Assembly (NCBI GenBank): GCA_051453625.1 | Contig: JBOZIK010000001.1 | Coordinates: 79,726,592 to 79,765,773 of the forward strand | Reading direction: 5' to 3' | DNA length: 39,182 bases | Source: Welwitschia mirabilis | Lineage: Eukaryota > Gnetophyta > Gnetopsida > Welwitschiales | In this document: positions 23,457-33,965 of the stretch, one piece after another | How positions within the stretch are numbered: position 1 is the first letter of the stretch | How the letters are laid out: each line of letters begins with the position of its first letter | Made by a program: the position numbers and the translations under genes | Notes under the pieces: generated by a model | What the model saw: the letters and a program-made list of their open reading frames with translations, nothing else | Databases searched by the model: none | Told to the model about the DNA's origin: nothing

Positions 23457-23545
23457 AAATTATTTAGTCCTTATCTTTTAGAGAAAGTACATTTTTAGTG
23501 GCTTAATTAAGATTTCCAGTTTGACTACTAGGGAAATTCAAAAAA
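23457..23545 (+). pseudogene. Second integrase C-terminal tail of B
   Basis: The frame from 23457 reads KLFSPYLLEKVHF and, after a 1-base shift, a segment equivalent to KISDLTTKEIQ of A. It repeats the tail already seen at 22394-22505. It is the same ORF-to-tail join as in A. Confidence 0.5.
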
Positions 23546-23982
23546 AGGAACAAAGATTACAAATTCATGAATTATCAAAAGATCTTGAACATGATAAAAG
23601 GAATTATTTTGAAAAGTTATCCTCTCATTATCTAAATTCTTTCTTAGCTTATTATTTTGGTGGATATCGTTTTATTACTTAAACATCTTTTAAACTTGAC
23701 TTATGTTTTACTTTAGGAATTTATTATGACTAGTAATTTTTACTTGGGCATTAAAGTGATAGGATTAGCTAAGACATTAAAATGTCTATGAACTTTATTT
23801 GAAGAAAGATGTTTTAGTTTTTTGTATTTTCTATTAATGGTATGAGTATTTGATTGTTTGAGGTGTTTTTTCCTTATCTTTCATCTCATTTCTTTACCTT
23901 AATCTTTGTGAGTGTGTGGTCATGTGGGATTTATTTTGAAGAGGTATGTAATACAAAAAAAAATAAAAAAAAAAGAAAAGAG

Positions 23983-23984
<2 letters not shown>

Positions 23985-24051
<67 letters not shown>
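23985..24051. repeat. (GA)n microsatellite in the B 3' UTR
   Basis: About 33 GA units follow a poly-A/AAAG tract. The equivalent site in A (16014-16036) has only a short GAAAG/GAGAG stretch, so the run expanded in this copy. A short (AT)n lies just after it, before the gap. Confidence 0.95.
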
Positions 24052-24053
<2 letters not shown>

Positions 24054-24103
24054 AAAAATAACAAAATAAATAATATATATATATAAAAAAAAAAATAAAA
24101 AAA

Positions 24104-24277
24104 NNNNNNNNNNNNNNNNNNNNNNNNNNNNNNNNNNNNNNNNNNNNNNNNNNNNNNNNNNNNNNNNNNNNNNNNNNNNNNNNNNNNNNNNNNNNNNNNN
24201 NNNNNNNNNNNNNNNNNNNNNNNNNNNNNNNNNNNNNNNNNNNNNNNNNNNNNNNNNNNNNNNNNNNNNNNNNNNNN
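24104..24277. other. Assembly gap of 174 N
   Basis: An estimated-size gap beside simple repeats inside the B 3' UTR. Confidence 0.95.
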
Positions 24278-24638
24278 CTTAGTATCATTAGAGCCATTAC
24301 TTATTTCCTAGACTCATTGTGCTTATAGTATTTCCATATAATCATTTTACTTTTGAGGATTTGGGTGTGTTTGAGGGTGTTAGTAGGTGAGTTATTTATA
24401 ATAATTTTTGATATTATCATTCATTATTTGAAAACATTAGTTACTTAGTATCATCGTAATCATTGCCTATTTGAGTGGTACTTTATGGAGTTTTTACATT
24501 ATGTGATGCATCCTTCATCAAGTGACTTTATGATTTCTTCTATGAGGATTTGCTAGGTTTGAATTTAGGATAGGTACACAATCTACTTCATGTTCTTAAG
24601 TTATCCATTTTTATTTTATTTTCCTTAGTAAATTTTAT

Positions 24639-25874
24639 TGAGAACCCATTGTCATTGATTAATTTAACAAGTTTTTGTAGTTATTCTTTCATGCAGGTAT
24701 TTCCTAGAACTGGGCAACCGACTTAAAATATTAAGTAACCGAATGTTAAAGAACTATGACACTGCTCTAGAATTGAGTAACTGCACATGTAAATTTGGGC
24801 AATCGAAATGATACAACATAAAGAAAACCAATTTAAACATGGGAGATCGATGATATTCCTATGGGTAACTACATCACATATAGTAAAATTCAATCTAATA
24901 GTAGGATAGGAAATTGACCATATTCATATGGGTAAATGCATCACACGCAGTAAGAATCTATCTGATAGCAGCACAGGTGACCAATAATTTTGTAATGAAT
25001 GACCGCACGACAATTGGTAGAACTTGAATATGGTAATTACAAGGTTAACTGAATAAAAATGATAATGGATAACTGCATTTTTGCCCATAATCTCTCCTCA
25101 TAAGGTTGACCAAATAAGAGTGATCAGGGTGACCTAGTTAAGCTCAATTGCTTATTGAAATAACAGCGACTGAAGTTGCTCTTATTCTGTACTAAGAAAT
25201 TTGCAACAAGAAAGGGTGATCAAACATTAGAATAAGGGCAACTGTAAATGTGAGCGACTAAAGTCTTATATAAGGTCGATCGTACAATAGAAAAATGTAA
25301 TTATTATAAATACAATAATTCATTAGAAAAAGCGCAACAGTTTCTTAAAAACTACAATGGTTTATTACTTCCTATGAAAATGGTTACCTTGTATGTCTTA
25401 AGTATAAAAGCTCTCCTCTAATTAATAGAGGACATAAATACTAACTTGAAAAATCTAAGATTGATAAGAACTATTATACTTTCTTGTAGTACATCTGAAC
25501 AATCTTCAAGTTTAGATTTCTGTTGTACTTATATCATTATACCTTCTTGAGAAAAAGAAATTTCTATACCTTAGAGAAGACATATGTTCATTAGTACATC
25601 CTTCTTTCTATCATTCATTTATGGTTGAGGATAAGCCTTAAAATCCTCATTAGTTGTGAAAGGTTATTTAGTGAGCCTAAAAACCATTCTTATAAGCAAA
25701 TATATGCTAGCTAGGATGAGGAGTTTACAAAGCTAAAGGGTGGTATCTATCCATCATTAAATACTTTGTTTTTATATTCCTTTATATCTATCATAATTAT
25801 AGGTCATGAATAATAAGAAAATAGGTTTTACAAGACTTATTCACTTCCTCTCTAGGGTCGATCCTCAATTTTCA
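24639..25874 (+). repeat. Copia LTR C1 (5' LTR)
   Basis: It starts TGAGAACCCATT and ends CCTCAATTTTCA just before the primer site. The first two thirds carry many copies of a short GGGYRACCR-like motif. A TATA box lies at 25403-25410. The 3' part (25560-25874) is also present in C2 and C3. Confidence 0.85.
25403..25410 (+). promoter_or_regulatory. TATA box of LTR C1
   Basis: TATAAAAG, preceded by 'ttgtatgtct.aag', is conserved at the same place in C2 (33040-33047). Transcription of the element would be expected to start about 25-35 bases downstream. Confidence 0.6.
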
Positions 25875-25876
25875 AT

Positions 25877-25890
25877 TGGTATCAAATTGA
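25877..25890 (+). promoter_or_regulatory. Primer binding site, initiator tRNA-Met type, decayed
   Basis: TGGTATCAAATTGA begins two bases after the LTR. It matches TGGTATCAGAGC, the site complementary to initiator tRNA-Met, in its first eight bases; the rest differs by transitions. A 'ggttgagcaacagat' leader follows, as in SIRE-like elements. Confidence 0.7.
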
Positions 25891-25939
25891 GGTTGAGCAA
25901 CAGATCCTAACAGATCTCTGCTCTACTCTTTCCTAGAAA

Positions 25940-26905
25940 ATGATTTAACCCATGAAAGGAAATTTTGTCATACGATCTCCCTTCTTCAATGGAATAAATT
26001 ATATTTATTAGAAAACAAAGATGAGAGTCTTTGTCCAATCCATTGACCTGGAAATCTGGGAGTATATTATTAATGGGTATTGTCCTTCTACTGTGCTAGA
26101 TCTGGTTACTAAGTTGGCAATTCCAAAAAGCAAGGACAAATGGATGTCAGACGAGAAACAAGCCATAACATATAACTTCAAAGCCTAAATGCTATCTTCT
26201 ATACTAAAAGTCCAAAAGATTTTAAAAGAGTTGTGAACTGCACCACTTCCAAAGAAACATCGGATATCTTAGAAACTAATCACGAAGGAACAAATCTAGT
26301 AAAGTAGGCTAAGCTTCAAATGCTAATTACTAGTTTGAAGACCTAAAGATGGAAGATGATGAAGGTATAAATGATTTCTTTTTTAAAGCTAACGGATATT
26401 ATAAAATCTATGTGTGGATTAGGTGAATCAATTGAAGAATCAAGAATAGTTCACAAAGCCTTAAGATCTCTGCTAAAAATATTCGAATCAAAATTGACTA
26501 CTATAGAGGAAAGCAATGACCTAAACAACATGAAACTAGATGAAATCTAAGGAAACCTTCATACTTTTGAGCTTAAATTTAAAAAGTAGAAGAAGAAGAG
26601 TGTGGCATTATCTATGACACATAAAGTTCCTAAAATCAAGGAGGTATTTGACCTAAAACCAAATAGTAATGATGAAGTGACTCTTCTAGCTAGAAGATTT
26701 AGATGCTTTATGCAGAGACAACAAGGTGAAGGTCAGTATAGGAGATCACCAATAAGAAAAGAGGAAGGATGTCATAAAATTTAATTTTATTCTTGTAAAG
26801 GTTTTGGTTACACATCAAATGTCTACCTAAACAATAGAAAAAATGACAAAAGAAAGGGAAAGAAAGTCTTATCTGCAACTTAGGATGATGAAGAAAGTGA
26901 AAGTA
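25940..26905 (+). pseudogene. Copia gag relic (element C)
   Basis: The nucleocapsid protein packages element RNA. An ATG at 25940 opens a frame with RSPFFNGINYIY*KTKMRVF, matching the start of copia gag (F.G.NY..WK..M..F), with Trp changed to stop. IWEYIINGY follows, then a KMEDDEGINDF segment of the UBN2-type domain at about 26345. The only long intact frame (26602-26784) contains DEVTLLARRFRCFMQRQ, the late-gag block before the zinc knuckle. At 26785-26830 the knuckle reads Y-S-C-K-G-F-G-Y: two Cys and the His of the CCHC are Tyr. A second knuckle remnant lies at 27277-27334. Stops and shifts are many. Confidence 0.75.
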
Positions 26906-27439
26906 AACAAAACTTAGATTCAAAACATGGTGGTATCTCTCTTATGGTTATCGTTAATAAAAAGGTATTTTCTACTTATCACATTGATTTTGTTATTAGT
27001 AAAGATATGCTTAATGATATTAAATTAGAATTATATTTGTAATATCAAAATCTAACTGTAGAGTAAACCAACTAAGAAAAGAATATAAGCTCCTTATAGA
27101 TAATCTTGAGATTAGGGAAAAGGAAATTAAAGACCTAAAAGGTAACTTTACTTCAATCTCTTATAGATTAAGAATCAAGCTTTTCAAAAATAGTTCTCTA
27201 GCTCATTCAATTTTTATCAATACTCATATTTTAAACCTTTGTCTAAGGCAAACTCCAAAAATTCTTTAGCTAATATCACCTATCATTATTGCAATAAAAA
27301 GAATCATTCTAAGATTGACTATATTTTTTGTAAAAGTTAGTTTTCTCACTCTATATTAGGATCTAAGTCTATTTTCTCTAAAAAGTCTCATCCTATTGCA
27401 AACAAAAATAAATGCCTGAGGTGGATCCCAAAATCCATA

Positions 27440-27700
27440 ACTAAAAGCCTTTTGATGTAAATGACTTTAAGAAAAACTAATCATTCTTATTGGTATCTAG
27501 ATAGTAGGTGGTCGAGACATATGACAGGTGACCAATCAAACTTCATCAGCTTCAATGAATACAATGGAGAAGAATTCATGTTTGGAGATAATGGAGGATC
27601 TCAGATTGAAGGAATTGGAAGCATTGATGGAGGTAACTTACCAAATATTTTTAATGCTTTATTTGTCAATTAGTTGAAGCATAATTTATTAAGAATTAGT
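27440..27700 (+). pseudogene. Copia protease relic (element C)
   Basis: The frame at 27461-27673 reads HSYWYLDSRWSRHMTGD, the active-site block of copia protease. The catalytic Asp is kept, but the DSG signature is DSR and the next Cys is Trp. FGDNGGSQIEGIGSI follows, matching the F.DN....G.G.I strand of the family. It sits between gag and the pre-integrase domain, as expected. Loss of the Gly in the signature makes activity unlikely. Confidence 0.8.
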
Positions 27701-28690
27701 CAAATTTATAATAAGGATCATAAAGTCTTTCTTGATGAAAATAAATGTATCATGAAACATGGAAAAAATGATCAACCATTACTCATAGAAAATAGATATG
27801 AGAATGTGTATTATATAAATCAATCAAATAACTCTACATGTCTATCTTCTCATACTTAAGAAGATGTTATTTGGCATTAACGTTTAGATCACATTAGTTT
27901 TGATACTCTGAAAAAATTATGTATTGATGAGATAGTTATGGGTCTTCCTAAAATTTCTTTTTCTCATAAAGGGATATGTGATGCTTGTCAAAAGGGAAAA
28001 TAGACTAGAACATCTCATAAAAATATCAATGATATCACAATTAGTAAACCCTTAGATTTAATTTATATAAATTTAGTTGGGCATATTCAAATGGAAAGTC
28101 TATCCAAAAAAAGATATTTTCTAGTTATGGTTGAGGATTTTTCTAGATTTTCTTGGGTAGCTTTTCTTTATTCTAATATCGATGCCTATGGAAATTTCAT
28201 TAAAATTTGCAAGAAGATTTAAATAAGAAAGGGATATGTAATAAATAAAATACAAAGTAATTATGGTAAAGAGTTTGAGAATAAAAGATTTAAAATTTAT
28301 TAAAACTCAAATGGAATTGGCCATAAGTTTTTAGCCCCTAAAACCCCTCAACAAAATGGAATAGCTAAAAAAAAATTAAACCTTACTAAATATTACTAAA
28401 GTAATGTTAAATGATAACAACATTCCAAAATGGTTTTGGAATGAAGTAGTGAACACGACTTATCATATATCTAACAGAGTTTATTTGAGGCTTGGAACTT
28501 CTAAAACTCCTTATGAACTTGGAAAAGGTAAGAAATCAAATTTATCTTACTTTAAAACTTTTGGGAGTAAATGCTTCATTTTGAGAAATAGAGAGGAATT
28601 AGAAAAATTTGATGCTAAATTAAATGAGGGAATCTTTTTAGGATACTTTCAATCTAGTAGAGCCTAGAGAGTTTTTAACAAAGGAACTCT
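27674..28690 (+). pseudogene. Copia integrase relic with pre-integrase domain (element C)
   Basis: The frame 27674-27859 and its continuation carry the pre-integrase domain (HNLLRISQI, WH*RLDHISFDTLKKL, then CDACQKGK). The catalytic core follows. All three catalytic acids are changed: the first Asp is Asn (28070-28072, in LIYINLVG), the second Asp is Asn (28259-28261, in SNYGKEF) and the Glu is Lys (28367-28369, in PQQNGIAKK). Each is a G-to-A change. The frame at 28404-28667 is a genuine later piece (WFWNEVVNTTYHISNRVY, then GSKCFILRN and GIFLGY). Confidence 0.85.
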
Positions 28691-29900
28691 TCATATGGAA
28701 GAATCAATTAATGTAAAAATACATGATATCTCAAATTATTCGAATTTCATTGACCTTGATGAAGATCATATTCCCTCTTGCTCTATTAATCAAATGGATG
28801 AAAACTCAAGGGATAAAGTAACTGTAAAAATTAAGGAACTTAAAGATCATCCTTTGGATTCTATTATTGGAAATGTTCATCAAGGTGTCATTACTAAAAA
28901 CTCTCTTAAGAACTCTAGTACTCATGTCTTTCCTTTATCTCAAATTGAATCTAAATCTTTTGAAGAGGCTAAATTTGATCCAAGTTGGATAAATTTCATG
29001 CAAGAGGAACTTGAATAATTCACTAGAAATAAGGTTTGAGCTCTCATTCCAAAACCAACAGGAAAAAATGTCATAGGCACAAAGTGGATTTTTAGAAATA
29101 AAGTAAATGAGAAAAATGAAATTAAAAAGAATAAAGCTAGATTAGTGGCTTAAGGGTATTCCTAAATAGAAGGAATAGATTGTGGAGATACATTTGCTCC
29201 AGTTGCTAGATTGGAATCAATCAGGATTTTCTAGTTTTTGCTTATTTCAAGAAAATGAAAGTCTTTCAAATGGACATAAAAAGTGCATTTCTTAATGGAA
29301 ATATTAAAGAAGAAATATATATTAAGCAATCTCAAGTTTTTTATGATCCTAAAAAACTTGAATATGTTTATAGACTTAACAAAGCCTTGAATAGATTAAA
29401 TTAAGCTCCCAAAGCATGGTATGAAAATATTTCATCATTATTGCTTCAACATGGTTTTTTTAGAGGATCCATTGATAGAATTTGTTTAAAAAGGTTTTGA
29501 ATAATGATTTAATTCTAGTACAAATTTATGTTGATGATATTATTTTTAGATCATAAAATGAAAACTTGTCAAATGATTTTGCAAAACTCATGAGTTCTGA
29601 ATTTGAAATGAGCATGGTTGGACCTATAAATATATTTTTCGGTTTACAAATTCAGTAACACAAATAGGGAATCTTTATAAATCAAAAGAAATACTCTTTA
29701 TATTTAATAAAAAATTTCAAACTGAAAAATGCAAAGTGTATGGACTCTCCAGTAGCCATAAATGTTAAACTTTCTTTAGATGAACACGGCAAGGATCTGG
29801 ATCAAAAGGTATATCATAACATTATTAGAAGTCTATTATATCTAATGGTTAGTCATCCTGATATAACCTTTACTATTAGTTTGTGGACTAGGTATTAAAG
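28691..29900 (+). pseudogene. Copia reverse transcriptase relic (element C)
   Basis: A polar linker (28695-28960) leads to FEEAKFDPSWINFMQEELE, the entry block of copia RT. Then come GTKWIFRNK, ARLVA*GYS, GIDCGDTFAPVARLESIRI, QMDIKSAFLNGNI, APKAWYE, YVDDIIF at 29527, and the RSLLYLMVSHPDITF block at about 29830. The first catalytic Asp (in QMDIK) and the YVDD box are intact, unlike in the gypsy RT. Several frameshifts and Q-to-stop changes still disable it. The frame at 28695-29018 ends at a TAA three residues past EEL. Confidence 0.88.
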
Positions 29901-29959
29901 CAAACCTAAGGAATCACATCTTATATCTGCAAAGAGAATACTTTACTATGTGAAAGGTA

Positions 29960-30480
29960 CTCTAGATTTTGGTTTATGATTTTCAAATGATACTTCTTTA
30001 AGCTTAATAGGATATAGTGATGTGGATTAAGCTGGATGCAAAGATGATTATAAGAGCATAAGTGGTGGATGTTTTTTATTTGAAAATTGTCTCATAGCCT
30101 AGTATAATAAGAAACAATGCTCTATATCTCTTTCTATCACTAAAGTTGAGTACATAGCCACTAAAGTAGGTTGTACTCAGATCTTATGAATGAAAGAGAA
30201 CTTGAAGGACTATGAGTTAAATATCATAGAAGTAACAATCCTTTATGACAACTCAAGTGCAATTCAAATAACTTGCAACACATTCCAATACACTTGTATT
30301 AAGCACATAGATATCAGATATCATTTTATTTGTGAATTGGTAGAAAAGAAAATAATATCTTTAGAGTATGTATGTACAAAAGATTAATTCACTGATATTT
30401 TTACAAAACCTTTATCTTTAGATCGTTTTTCAATCCTTCGCTATTTTTTGATTATTAATTCTGAAAAGGACTTATCATAC
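29960..30480 (+). pseudogene. Copia RNase H relic (element C)
   Basis: GYSDVD*AGCKDDYKSISGG, then KKQCSISLSITKVEYIA, ILYDNSSAIQITCN, KHIDIRYHFICELVEKK and ISLEYVCTKD, then a FTDIFTKPLSLDRF end. These are the standard blocks of copia RNase H in order. The intact frame 30190-30387 covers the last third. Stops replace Trp and Gln. Pol ends at about 30480. Confidence 0.88.
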
Positions 30481-31066
30481 CCAGCCTTATCTAAATAATA
30501 AAATTTAATGAAGGGTTTTAAATCTTTAGTTTTTATATATAATTTAAACAACATTTGACCTATTTCCTAAGTAGGATGACTACTTTTTTCTCAGATTTCA
30601 TACTGGTAAATTTTCCTTTTATTAGGTTGATCATTTATTTAGTTGGGTCAATTGATTTAGTCCCAATTTTTCCTGTAAAGTTCTGTAGCAATTGGGTTAA
30701 CTAAATAATTAATTTCAGTTAATTTCTTTTATTGATATTTCCAGTCAAATCAGGTCAACCTCACCTTTCATTTAGGTTAACCACATTTTATTTGGATTTT
30801 AACTATAAAATTTTCATCTCACAGGGTCAACCACTCAATTAGTTGGGTCAATTGCTACCTTACTATTAGGTTTTTAAAATTTTACATGGGTTGACTGACC
30901 ATTCAATTGGTTTCCTGCATATAAGACGGTGCACCATGAATTTTTAAAATCTACCCACCCTTTATCTTTTTCTTATCTTTCTGGTACCTCTTCTGTCATT
31001 TTCTAAGCTTCTGAGGGGATCCTCTTCCACTTTTTCCATGTTCTTTCTCTCAGATCTAAGCTTAAA
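30481..31066 (+). other. TTGAC/GTCAA-rich spacer between pol and the extra ORF (element C)
   Basis: Noncoding. It contains repeated GGTTGAC, GGTCAACC and GGGTCAATTG words in both orientations between about 30550 and 30900. Similar clusters lie in the same relative place at 4340-4560 and 33990-34200. Confidence 0.6.
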
Positions 31067-31950
31067 ATGGCATCTTCTTAGTCAGGAGAGGAATCCAAAA
31101 AATGAAGAAAGGAGGCTGTAGTTAAACCTCTAAGTTATGTGTTCTCCAGGATGAACACTAAACAACTACGGCATTTGAGAAGCACTTTGAGACCAATCCC
31201 ATAGCTCTGAAGAGAATCTATGAGCCAATGCAATTTCTCAGCCTGAGGAAGATCCAGATCCTACTAGAAGAAGTTAACTAGGGTTATTTTCTTCATGTTT
31301 AGGATACCTGCTACACTCTAGTAACTAGGTTATTCTATTCTAATGCTAGGTATGATGCCTTTTAATCAATCTTCATTATTACAGTCTTTGGCTAAGAAAT
31401 ACACATTATATCAGATCTCATAGCTTTCCTCACTAACTTTCCAAGAGGGAACTGGGTTGAGTATTAGGCCATGACTGAGTCATTTGAAGAGAAAGATGTA
31501 GCCACTCACAATGTGTATGGCACACACATCACTTGGAAGAAGATCCTTAAAGCTTCCCAGCTTCTTCCAAGATTTCATCTTCTACATCTTATTATGTTTT
31601 AAAACTTACTTCCAATTACTGAGCACAGAGATAAGCTCTTAAACTATTGGATCTTTCTCCTTTATGTGCTGGACTAGTGAAGAGACATAGATGCTCCTGG
31701 CATAATGTTCAAACATATGGCCAACCAGCTTTAGCCTCATAAACGGTGTGTCCTACCTTATCATTTCCTTATTACTTGGATTTTTTTGTCACTTTGACAT
31801 TCCACATCTTGTCAGGTAGGAGATCTAGAAGCTAATAGGGCTTATTGATCATGCCACATTGTCTAGGATGCATATTTTTGAGGAACCGGCTGCTCCTTCT
31901 TAGCCTAAGGTTAAGGCCTCTTAGACCCCAAAGATCCTCCGAGTCTAATT
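31067..31950 (+). pseudogene. Extra 3' ORF of SIRE/Maximus copia (putative plant transposon protein type), relic
   Basis: An ATG at 31067 opens a Ser-rich, then basic N-terminus (MASSS or MASS-stop). After frame changes follow FETNPIALKRIYEPMQFLSL, LVTRLFYSNARYDAF, a LTNFPRGNWVEY strand, HNVYGTHITWKKIL, a LPRFHLLHLIMF helix, EHRDKLLNYWIFLLYVLD, and HKRCVLPYHFLITWIF. The pattern (LVR.FYAN, then LLHL...N.LP..GHRD.....D..LLYCL, then LPYG..LT.IF) is that of the extra ORF of SIRE-like elements, which databases often label putative plant transposon protein. The function is unknown; it has been called envelope-like from its position. Stops are mostly Q-to-stop. Confidence 0.65.
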
Positions 31951-32258
31951 AAGTCTACTTGTATGTGTCTTTATGTCTTTTAACCTATAGCTGTCCTCCA
32001 TGTTCTTGATTTTGTTAAAAAGGGGAAGAATAATTTATACTATTTTGTCACTTTTTTTGTCACTTCTTTGTATTACAAATTGTCAAAATGTAACTTTCAC
32101 CATATAGTAAAATTTTTGAGTAATACAAAGAAAATTATGTTTGTGCAAATTTCTTTTAATATTTTTTAACACAAATCTTGTTTAAATTTAATTAATTCAA
32201 AGATAAATGAGTTAGAAGGAGAATGCATATGTTAAATTATTATTTTACCTCAATCCAT
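31951..32258 (+). other. 3' untranslated region of element C
   Basis: AT-rich. A 'gttaaaaaggggaagaa' purine word at about 32015 resembles the internal purine tract usual before the 3' UTR of SIRE-like elements. Nothing else is recognised. Confidence 0.45.
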
Positions 32259-32276
32259 AATAAAGGGAGAGTTTTT
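32259..32276 (+). promoter_or_regulatory. Polypurine tract of element C
   Basis: The purine word AATAAAGGGAGAG followed by Ts ends directly at the C2 LTR. It fits the plus-strand priming site. Confidence 0.65.
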
Positions 32277-33510
32277 TGAGAACCCATTATCATTGATTAA
32301 TTTAACAAGTTTTTGTAGTTAGTCTTTTGTATAGGTATTTCCCAGAACTGGGTGACTAACTTAAAATATCAGGAAATTGAATGTTAAAGAACTATAACAT
32401 TGCTTTAGGATCAAGTGCCTACACATGTAAAATTGGGTGATCGAAATGATACAACATAAATAATACTATTTCAAACATGGGTAATCGACCGTATTCCTAT
32501 GGGCAACCACATTACATGTAGTAAAATCCAACCTGATAGTAGGACGGGTGACCAGCTATATTCATATGGAAGACCACATCACATGTAGTAATAATGTATG
32601 TAATAGCAGTATGAGCGACTAATAATTTTACAATAGGTAACCGCACAACAATTAGTGGAACCTGAATCTGATGATTACAAGGTCGATTGAATAAACATGA
32701 TAATGGAAAATCTCATTTTTGCCTAGAATATCTTCTCATAAGATCAACTTAATAAGAGTGATTAGGGTGACCCAGTCAAGGTCGACCCCTTATTGAAATA
32801 TGAATGACCAAACTTGCTCTTGTTCTGTACTGAGAAATCCGTGATAAGTGAGGCAACCGAATGTTAGAATAAGGGTGACCGTAGATGCAGGTGACTAAAG
32901 TATCATATAAGCTCAACTGTATGATGAAAAAATGTAACCATTATGATTCCAACAGTTCATTAGAAAAAGTACAATGGTTTTTTAAAAACCATAATGATTT
33001 ATTACTTCCTGTGAAAATGATTACCTTGTATGTCTCAAGTATAAAAGCTCTTCTCTAATAAATAAAGGACATAGATATTGACTTGTAAAATCTAAGATTG
33101 TTAAGAACTATTATACTTTCTCATAACACATCAGAACAATCTTCAAGTTCAGATTTCTATTATACTTATATCATTGTACCTTCTTGAGAAGAAAAGATTA
33201 TTGTACCTTAGAGAAGACATCTGTGCACTAGTGCATCCTTCTTTCTATCATTCATTCATAGTTGAGAATAAGCCTTAAAATCCTCATTGGTTATGAAAGA
33301 TTATTTGGTGAGCCTGAAAACCATTCTTGTGAGCAAATATATGTCAGCTAGGATGAGGAGCCTACAAAGATAAATGGTGGTATCTATCCACCATTAAATA
33401 CCTTGTTTTTATATTCCTTTATATCTATTATTTTTCTAGGTTATGAAGAACAAGGAAACAGGGCTTAAAAGACCTATTCATCCCTCTCTAGGGTCGATCC
33501 TCAACTTTCA
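32277..33510 (+). repeat. Copia LTR C2 (3' LTR of element C)
   Basis: It starts TGAGAACCCATT and ends TCAACTTTCA. It is collinear with C1 over the whole length with many transitions. The TATA box is at 33040-33047. It is followed not by a primer site but by the middle of a copia RNase H. Confidence 0.85.
33040..33047 (+). promoter_or_regulatory. TATA box of LTR C2
   Basis: TATAAAAG at the same offset as in C1, in equal context. Confidence 0.55.
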
Positions 33511-33965
33511 ATTATGATTTGTGGTATCCAACTAAGACATCTTTTAAACTTGCAAGATTCAGTGATGTAGATTGTTTGGATGTAAGGATAATACAAAGAG
33601 CATAAGTGGTAATTATTTTTTATTAGGACTATGCTTAGTGAAATGGACAAGTGAAAAGCAAAATTTAATCTCTCTTTCAATAGCAGAAGGTGAGTATATT
33701 ACAGTAGGGAGTTGTTATGCTCATCTTCTTTGAATGAAGGAAATGCTAAAGGACTTTAGTATAAGTTTTAAATAGGTTCCTTTTTTCTGATAATACAAGT
33801 GAAATAAATATTTCTAAAAATCCTATTTAGCACTTAAGAATTAAACACATTGAACTAAGACATCATTTTTTAAGAGACCAATTTGAAAAAGAAAACCTTG
33901 CTATGAATTCTATCAGTACAGATTGTTAACTTATAGATATCTTTATCAAACCCCTAAATTTTAAT
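33511..33965 (+). pseudogene. Copia RNase H fragment of a second copy (element D)
   Basis: Directly after LTR C2 the sequence reads LWYP, then SFKLARFSDVD, CKDNTKSISG, KQNLISLSIAEGEYI, KHIELRHHF and a C-terminal Lys/Glu block near 33890. These are copia RNase H blocks of the SIRE type. Gag through RT of this copy are absent. The fragment is diverged from the RNase H at 29960-30480, so it is not a simple duplication of element C. It ends near 33960, as pol should. Confidence 0.75.

Larger units (their letters stand above)
23546..24638 (+). other. 3' UTR of element B, part left of the copia insertion
   Basis: It is homologous to A 15600-16630. It contains an A/AG-rich tract with a long (GA)n (23985-24051) and a 174-N gap (24104-24277). 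It breaks off at 24638 where the copia LTR begins; the homologous A sequence continues on the far side of the copia DNA at 35178. Confidence 0.6.
24639..33510 (+). mobile_element. SIRE/Maximus-like Ty1/copia element C
   Basis: It has two LTRs of almost equal length (1236 and 1234 bp), a primer site, gag with two zinc-knuckle remnants, protease, integrase, RT, RNase H, an extra 3' ORF and a polypurine tract in the order of SIRE/Maximus copia. The LTRs agree at very roughly four bases in five by eye, so it is old. The 5-base flanks are TTTAT on the left and ATTAT on the right: similar but not an exact target-site duplication. The left flank is gypsy B and the right flank is copia RNase H, so the two ends do not sit in the same host sequence. 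Confidence 0.8.

Noticed and set aside
23854-24069. 71-codon frame ending in RERERE
   Set aside because: The tail is a translated (GA)n microsatellite and the rest is 3' UTR; the minus-strand frame across the N gap is likewise an artefact.
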